Source: Vibrio tubiashii
GTDB taxonomy: Bacteria; Pseudomonadota; Gammaproteobacteria; Enterobacterales; Vibrionaceae
Assembly: GCA_000775715.1 (NCBI GenBank)
Contig: JRWQ01000017.1
Coordinates: 118,149-182,148, forward strand
Reading direction: 5' to 3'
DNA: 64,000 nucleotides
Shown here: piece by piece, positions 59,086 through 64,000 of the stretch
How the letters are laid out: every line of letters begins with the position of its first letter
Numbering within the stretch: position 1 is the first letter of the stretch
Position numbers and translations under genes: made by a program
The notes under the pieces: generated by a model
Told to the model about the DNA's origin: nothing
The model's input: only the letters and a program-made list of their open reading frames with translations
Databases searched by the model: none

Positions 59086-60939
59086 ATGTCTTTGAACAAG
59101 AACGTGTCTTCTCAAGGAAACACGCCACAAGAACTACCATCAATCGCAGCTCCACTTAACGATCAACAGCTGAACTCTCTGCAGCAGACGGTTACTAATC
59201 TTTCTGCGCAACAGCTCGCTTGGGTGAGCGGCTACTTTTGGGGCTTAGCTCAAACTCAACCAGCGGCAGCGTCTGCGCCAATTAACCAAGCAGCGGCTGC
59301 TGTTGCGGCGAAACCTGCTGGAAAACTGTCAATTATCTTCGCTTCACAAACCGGCAACGCGAAAGGGGTTGCTGAAGCTCTAGAGCAAGAAGCTAAAGCG
59401 CAAGGCATTGCTGTTGAGCTATTTGATGCAAGTGATTATAAAGGTAAGAACTTAGCAAAAGAGACTCATGTCATTTTTGTCGCATCGACTAATGGTGAAG
59501 GTGAAGCGCCAGACAATGCGATTGAGTTACACGAGTTCCTTCAATCTAAAAAAGCGCCTAAATTACCAAACCTTCAATATGGTGTGATTGGATTAGGTGA
59601 CTCAAGTTATGAATTCTTCTGTCAAACAGGTAAAGACTTTGATGCCTTCTTATCTAAGCTAGGTGCGACATCATTTATCGATCGAGTTGATCTTGATGTT
59701 GACTATGAAGCGCCAGCCGCTGAGTGGCGCACGTCTGCTCTCGAGAAAGTAAAAGAAGCACTGTCTTCTGGTGCTGAAGCTGATGTTGTTCAACTTCCTG
59801 TTGGGCAAGCAGCTCCAGGGCACTCTCCATATAATAAGCAGAACCCTTACACAGCGACTTTGCTGACAAGTCAAAAGATTACTGGCCGTGATTCAGGAAA
59901 AGATGTTCGCCACGTAGAGATTGATCTCGAAGAGTCGGGCTTAACCTATCAACCTGGTGATGCACTTGGCGTATGGTTTGAGAACAGTTCTGATTTAGCG
60001 AATGCTATCTTAGCTAAAGTGGGACTGTCGGGTGTTGAGAGTGTTGAAGTTGATGGTGAAAGCCTCTCTATTCACAGCGCTTTAGTTGGCAAGTTCGAGA
60101 TTACGGCGGCTAACCCTCAGTTAGTCACTAAATTTGCCGAGCTATCTGGTAGCAAAAAGCTACAAAAGCTGGTGGAAGATAAAGACAAATTACGTGAGTA
60201 CGCAGGTAATACCCAAGTTGTTGATGTACTGGCAGAGAAGAAAACTAAGCTCTCTGCTGAAGATCTTATTGGTCTACTGCGTCGCTTAACTCCACGCCTG
60301 TACTCAATCGCATCGAGTCAGAGCGAAGTGGATGAAGAAGTTCATTTGACCGTTGGCCTTGTTGAATATGACCAAGGTGACGAAAAGCGTTATGGAGGTG
60401 CATCAAGCTTCCTATCACAGCGTTTAGAAGAGGGGGGAGAAGTGAAAGTATTTGTTGAAAACAACAATAACTTCAAGCTGCCTCAAGATGATAACACCCC
60501 TGTGATTATGATCGGCCCAGGTACAGGTATTGCGCCGTTCCGCAGCTTTATCCAAGAGCGTGACAATCGTGATGCTGAAGGTAAAAACTGGTTGTTCTTT
60601 GGTGACCGAACCTTTACGCAAGATTTCCTCTACCAAGTAGAGTGGCAGAAGTACCTCAAGTCTGGGCTGCTTAACCGTCTCGATGTGGCATTTAGCCGTG
60701 ACCAAGCAGAGAAAGTCTATGTCCAACACCGCATTTTAGAAAACGCTGAACAAGTTTGGCAGTGGATTCAGGAGGGGGCGTATATCTATGTGTGTGGCGA
60801 TGCAACACGTATGGCGAAGGACGTCCACGAAGCCTTGATTCATGTTGCTGAGCAGCAAGGCAAGCTTTCACGCGATGATGCGGAAGAATTTATTAATGAA
60901 CTACGTAAAGCGAAACGTTATCAAAGGGATGTGTACTAA
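59086..60939 (+). CDS. cysJ: Sulfite reductase flavoprotein subunit
   Basis: CysJ passes electrons from NADPH through FAD and FMN to CysI. The 617 residues have a flavodoxin domain ([50 protein letters not shown]) and a ferredoxin-reductase-like part ([58 protein letters not shown]), ending KRYQRDVY. The frame opens at 59065, but only the ATG at 59086 has a plausible GTCGAG upstream. The stop overlaps cysI as TAATG. The 126-base gap upstream is AT-rich and should hold CysB sites, but none was clear. Confidence 0.96.
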   Translation: MSLNKNVSSQGNTPQELPSIAAPLNDQQLNSLQQTVTNLSAQQLAWVSGYFWGLAQTQPAAASAPINQAAAAVAAKPAGKLSIIFASQTGNAKGVAEALEQEAKAQGIAVELFDASDYKGKNLAKETHVIFVASTNGEGEAPDNAIELHEFLQSKKAPKLPNLQYGVIGLGDSSYEFFCQTGKDFDAFLSKLGATSFIDRVDLDVDYEAPAAEWRTSALEKVKEALSSGAEADVVQLPVGQAAPGHSPYNKQNPYTATLLTSQKITGRDSGKDVRHVEIDLEESGLTYQPGDALGVWFENSSDLANAILAKVGLSGVESVEVDGESLSIHSALVGKFEITAANPQLVTKFAELSGSKKLQKLVEDKDKLREYAGNTQVVDVLAEKKTKLSAEDLIGLLRRLTPRLYSIASSQSEVDEEVHLTVGLVEYDQGDEKRYGGASSFLSQRLEEGGEVKVFVENNNNFKLPQDDNTPVIMIGPGTGIAPFRSFIQERDNRDAEGKNWLFFGDRTFTQDFLYQVEWQKYLKSGLLNRLDVAFSRDQAEKVYVQHRILENAEQVWQWIQEGAYIYVCGDATRMAKDVHEALIHVAEQQGKLSRDDAEEFINELRKAKRYQRDVY

Positions 60940-62675
60940 TGACTTTTTCTACTGAGAATAATAACCAAGTTGTATTGGGCGAAGAGTTAGGAAAACTGTC
61001 TGATAACGAGCGTCTAAAAACGCAGAGCAACTTCTTACGCGGTACGATTGAACAAGATCTGCAAGACAGAATTACGGGTGGTTTTACTGCTGATAATTTT
61101 CAGCTAATTCGTTTCCACGGCATGTATCAGCAAGATGACCGTGACATTCGTAACGAACGTGCAAAGCAGAAGCTTGAACCATTGCACAATGTCATGCTGC
61201 GAGCTCGTATGCCGGGGGGCATTATCAAACCAGAGCAGTGGTTAGCGATCGATAAGTTCGCAACAGAGCACTCTCTTTATGGCAGTATCCGTCTTACAAC
61301 GCGTCAAACGTTCCAGTTCCACGGTGTGCTTAAGCCAAACATTAAGCTGATGCACCAAACACTCAACAGCATTGGCATTGACTCTATTGCTACTGCGGGT
61401 GATGTAAACCGAAATGTACTGTGTACGACTAACCCGGTTGAGTCAGAGCTACATCAAGAAGCCTATGAGTGGGCGAAGAAGATCAGTGAACATCTGTTAC
61501 CAAAAACGAAAGCCTATGCTGAAATCTGGTTGGATGGTGAAAAGGTCGAGACAACGGACGATGACGAACCGATCTTAGGTAAAACTTACTTGCCACGTAA
61601 GTTTAAGACGACGGTAGTAATCCCCCCGCAAAATGACGTTGATGTACATGCTAACGATCTTAACTTCGTTGCAATTGGTGAAAATGGCAAACTGGTGGGC
61701 TTCAATGTCCTAGTTGGTGGTGGTCTGGCAATGACTCATGGTGATACTTCTACTTATGCTCGTCGCGCCGATGATTTTGGTTTTGTTCCTTTGGAGAAAA
61801 CCCTTGATGTCGCAGCAGCGGTGGTAACGACTCAGCGTGATTGGGGTAATCGTTCAAACCGTAAAAACGCTAAAACCAAATACACGCTAGACCGTGTTGG
61901 TATTGATGTATTTAAAGCGGAAGTAGAAAAACGTGCCGGTGTGAAGTTCGCTGATAGCCGACCTTACGAGTTTACTGACCGAGGTGATCGTATTGGTTGG
62001 GTCGAAGGTATTGATGGTAAACATCACTTAGCACTGTTTATTGAGAATGGACGTTTGCTCGATTTTCCCGGTAAACCGCTAAAAACAGGTGTTGCTGAGA
62101 TTGCCAAGATTCATAAAGGCGACTTCCGCATGACAGCCAACCAAAACTTAATCGTTGCGGGTGTGGCGAAAAGCCAGAAAGCCAAGATTGAGAAGATTGC
62201 TCGTGAACATGGCTTGATCGATGACAGTGTTAGCGAACAGCGTAAAAACTCGATGGCATGTGTAGCGTTCCCAACGTGTCCACTTGCAATGGCTGAAGCT
62301 GAACGTTTCCTGCCTCAGTTTGTGACTGACGTAGAAGGCATCCTAGAAAAGCATGGTCTACCGGAAGAAGACAACATCATTTTGCGTGTTACTGGCTGTC
62401 CAAATGGTTGTGGCCGAGCAATGCTGGCTGAAATTGGTCTGGTGGGTAAAGCGCCTGGTCGCTATAACCTTCACTTAGGTGGTAATCGAGCAGGTACGCG
62501 AATTCCTAAGATGTATAAAGAAAACATTACCGATAAGCAGATTCTTGAAGAGATCGACCAACTTGTTGGTCGCTGGGCGAAAGAGCGCGAAACCGGGGAA
62601 GGATTTGGTGATTTCACTATCCGTACTGGAATTATCCAAGAGGTAAAAGTATCTAAGAGGGACTTACATGCTTGA
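60939..62675 (+). CDS. cysI: Sulfite reductase hemoprotein subunit
   Basis: CysI reduces sulfite to sulfide at a siroheme coupled to a 4Fe-4S cluster. The 578 residues carry the cluster ligands Cys441 and Cys447 (CVAFPTC) and Cys487 and Cys491 (TGCPNGCGR). Siroheme-binding Arg and Lys residues occur in [15 protein letters not shown] and FRMTANQNL. It overlaps cysJ by one base and cysH by eight, so the three are translationally coupled. The siroheme precursor enzyme CobA is encoded 11 kb upstream. Confidence 0.97.
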   Translation: MTFSTENNNQVVLGEELGKLSDNERLKTQSNFLRGTIEQDLQDRITGGFTADNFQLIRFHGMYQQDDRDIRNERAKQKLEPLHNVMLRARMPGGIIKPEQWLAIDKFATEHSLYGSIRLTTRQTFQFHGVLKPNIKLMHQTLNSIGIDSIATAGDVNRNVLCTTNPVESELHQEAYEWAKKISEHLLPKTKAYAEIWLDGEKVETTDDDEPILGKTYLPRKFKTTVVIPPQNDVDVHANDLNFVAIGENGKLVGFNVLVGGGLAMTHGDTSTYARRADDFGFVPLEKTLDVAAAVVTTQRDWGNRSNRKNAKTKYTLDRVGIDVFKAEVEKRAGVKFADSRPYEFTDRGDRIGWVEGIDGKHHLALFIENGRLLDFPGKPLKTGVAEIAKIHKGDFRMTANQNLIVAGVAKSQKAKIEKIAREHGLIDDSVSEQRKNSMACVAFPTCPLAMAEAERFLPQFVTDVEGILEKHGLPEEDNIILRVTGCPNGCGRAMLAEIGLVGKAPGRYNLHLGGNRAGTRIPKMYKENITDKQILEEIDQLVGRWAKERETGEGFGDFTIRTGIIQEVKVSKRDLHA

Positions 62676-63444
62676 TTCTGTCGCTTCTAAACCTCAGTTA
62701 GCGCAGCTACTCTCATTGACGAAGACTGAGCAAATACTACAGCTTGGTCAAATCAATGCAGAGTTAGAGCAGCTAACCGCACAGCAAAGAGTTACTTGGG
62801 CGTTAGAGAACCTTGAGGGTCAGTTTGCTGTATCTTCTAGTTTTGGTATTCAGGCTGCGGTGATGTTGCACCTAGTTACTCAGCAAAAACCAGATGTCCC
62901 TGTCATCCTGACTGATACAGGTTATCTGTTCCCAGAGACATATCGTTTTATTGATCAGTTGAGTGAACAACTGACTTTAAATCTTAAAGTGTATCGCGCT
63001 AAAGAAAGTCCTAATTGGCAAGAAGCGCGTTATGGAAAATTGTGGGAACAAGGTATAGAGGGAATAGAGAAATACAACAAACTCAATAAAGTCGAGCCAA
63101 TGAGGCGAGCTTTAGATGAGTTAGAGGTAAGCACTTGGTTCTCGGGCCTACGTCGCGAACAATCCAAATCGCGAGCAAGCTTACCAATTCTGTCGATTCA
63201 AAATGGTGTGTTTAAGTTCTTACCTGTTATCGATTGGACTAATAAAGATGTTCATTACTATCTAGAGGAGAATGGTCTCTCTTATCATCCTCTAAGAGAT
63301 GAAGGCTATTTATCTGTAGGTGATACCCATACTAGTAAGAAGTGGGAGCCTGGTATGAGTGAAGAAGAAACTCGTTTCTTTGGTTTGAAGCGTGAATGTG
63401 GTCTTCACGAAGATGACAGTGAGCAACATGGTTCGGGAATTTAA
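62668..63444 (+). CDS. cysH: Phosphoadenosine phosphosulfate (PAPS) reductase
   Basis: CysH reduces PAPS to sulfite with thioredoxin. The 258 residues have the PP-loop-like [43 protein letters not shown] and the C-terminal catalytic Cys244 in KRECGLH. The CC...CxxC iron-sulfur motif of APS reductases is absent, so PAPS is the substrate, in agreement with cysC. It overlaps cysI; a terminator follows. Confidence 0.97.
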   Translation: MLDSVASKPQLAQLLSLTKTEQILQLGQINAELEQLTAQQRVTWALENLEGQFAVSSSFGIQAAVMLHLVTQQKPDVPVILTDTGYLFPETYRFIDQLSEQLTLNLKVYRAKESPNWQEARYGKLWEQGIEGIEKYNKLNKVEPMRRALDELEVSTWFSGLRREQSKSRASLPILSIQNGVFKFLPVIDWTNKDVHYYLEENGLSYHPLRDEGYLSVGDTHTSKKWEPGMSEEETRFFGLKRECGLHEDDSEQHGSGI

Positions 63445-63464
63445 TTTTCCCTCTATATATAGAT

Positions 63465-63495
63465 AAGAAAGGTCGCATTAGCGACCTTTCTTTTT
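63465..63495 (+). terminator. Terminator of cysJIH
   Basis: AAGAAAGGTCGC/GCGACCTTTCTT around ATTA, then T-run. Confidence 0.95.
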
Positions 63496-63513
63496 GCCCT
63501 TAAAAAGTATTAT

Positions 63514-63534
63514 TGTGGATAACTCTGTGAATAC
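63514..63534. promoter_or_regulatory. DnaA-box-like pair upstream of the rRNA promoters
   Basis: TGTGGATAA (63514-63522) is a perfect DnaA box in reverse (TTATCCACA). After three bases comes TGTGAATAC (63526-63534), a two-mismatch box. A third, poorer GTTGGATAA lies at 63558-63566. Confidence 0.5.
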
Positions 63535-63629
63535 TATGTTTGTTTAGCAGGGGTAAAGTTGGATAAATAGGGCTTTGGCTGAAAGTTAGCCTGTTATACG
63601 TTATTTTTGCAATTTTTTCAAAATAACGC

Positions 63630-63657
63630 TTGCCAATGTGAGCGCGATCTCTATAAT
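63630..63657 (+). promoter_or_regulatory. rRNA operon promoter P1
   Basis: TTGCCA, 16 bases, TATAAT, then GC-rich GCCTCCTCG. The upstream 63601-63627 is A/T-rich, like an UP element. Confidence 0.72.
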
Positions 63658-63757
63658 GCCTCCTCGTCGACAGGGCAAGGGCTCATAAGGGTTCAAGCTA
63701 AGTTGGCAGGCTAACTAGCTCAGCGGAAACGCTTTGAAAAAAGTTTTGAAAAAGTGG

Positions 63758-63785
63758 TTGACACTAAAACTTAAAACGCTAGAAT
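63758..63785 (+). promoter_or_regulatory. rRNA operon promoter P2
   Basis: A perfect TTGACA, 16 bases, TAGAAT, then GGCCGCCTC as discriminator; A-rich tracts lie just upstream (63737-63753). Confidence 0.82.
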
Positions 63786-63791
63786 GGCCGC

Positions 63792-64000
63792 CTCTTCCGA
63801 GTGATGCAAATCACAAAAGAAGAAAAGCTCTTTAAAAATATAGACCTATCAATCTGTGTGGGCACTCGTTGATGATAATCCAATTAGAAACTTCGGTTTC
63901 AAATTAGGTTTCAATGATACGAAGTGACCATTGAGTCTTCGGACTCAGCACAGTCAATTCAAACATTACTTTATGTAATGTTCAGTATTCATTGAGCCGA
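63792..64000 (+). other. rRNA operon leader, 5' part of the pre-16S transcript
   Basis: After P2 comes AAAGCTCTTTAAAAA at 63824-63838, an antitermination boxA-like sequence. Three clean hairpins follow: GAAAC-TTCG-GTTTC (63887-63900), TGAGTC-TTCG-GACTCA (63932-63947) and ACATTAC-TTTAT-GTAATGT (63963-63981). The ATCTGTGTGGGCACTCG segment is typical of Vibrio rRNA leaders. The 16S gene itself is not in the window but should begin a short way beyond base 64000. Confidence 0.75.

Noticed and set aside
63792..64000. 16S rRNA gene start
   Set aside because: The conserved start of mature 16S rRNA (AGAGTTTGATC) does not occur before base 64000; only the leader is present.

Overview
The window is a stretch of chromosome from a Vibrio-like gammaproteobacterium. 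The evidence is the gene content and order: MotX, the Vibrio sodium-motor protein; an ExeM/Xds-type secreted nuclease with a GlyGly-CTERM tail; the yheU-yheT-yheS-kefG-kefB-yheV-slyD block beside crp, as in enteric bacteria and vibrios; and a Vibrio-style purA-motX-rnr-rlmB order. Almost everything is core genome. I found no CRISPR array, prophage, transposase, integrase or recognisable defence system, and no convincing wholly new system.

Layout. 0-4.1 kb: start of aspA (minus strand, cut by the window edge), fxsA, and the large secreted nuclease. 4.1-8.4 kb: pabA, then a small accessory-looking group (MATE efflux pump, divergent AraC regulator, sugar O-acetyltransferase) and a 622-base AT-rich gap. 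8.4-13.5 kb: arginine metabolism (argD/astC, astA, astD) followed by a DUF1338 protein. Two unusual dyad-rich intergenic elements lie here. 13.5-22.4 kb: crp, prkB, yheU, yheT, a TIGR02444-type gene and yheS on the minus strand, then kefG, kefB, yheV and slyD on the plus strand. 22.5-29.3 kb: isoaspartyl peptidase, purA, motX with a near-perfect FliA promoter, rnr, rlmB.

29.4-43.5 kb: the S10, spc and alpha ribosomal protein clusters, all on the plus strand, ending with rpoA and rplQ. A promoter and a long leader precede rpsJ. A terminator and a new promoter separate rpsQ from rplN. An S4-type leader precedes rpsM. The very short rpmJ sits after secY.

43.6-49.0 kb: fklB, an OapA-like gene, a DMT transporter, an ElaA-like acetyltransferase, a Crp/Fnr-family regulator and the periplasmic nucleotidase cpdB. 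49.3-55.0 kb: sulfate assimilation part one (cobA-cysD-cysN-SLC13 permease-cysC). 55.0-59.0 kb: cheX, zur, dusA, pspG with a sigma-54-like promoter, an outer membrane protein and a 76-residue unknown. 59.1-63.4 kb: sulfate assimilation part two (cysJ-cysI-cysH). Together the two cys groups cover sulfate uptake, activation to PAPS, reduction to sulfite and sulfide, and the first dedicated siroheme step. The last 0.5 kb holds two rRNA promoters and an rRNA leader; the 16S gene should begin just past the window.

Most noteworthy are regulatory or structural signals rather than new genes: the FliA promoter of motX, the sigma-54 site of pspG, a possible tandem Pho box before the nuclease, a 128-base palindromic element inside the arginine operon, two related repeats at 13.3 and 29.3 kb, and DnaA-box-like sequences upstream of the rRNA promoters. 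Start sites were moved from the longest reading frame where a ribosome binding site or family alignment argued for it; this is stated in each entry.
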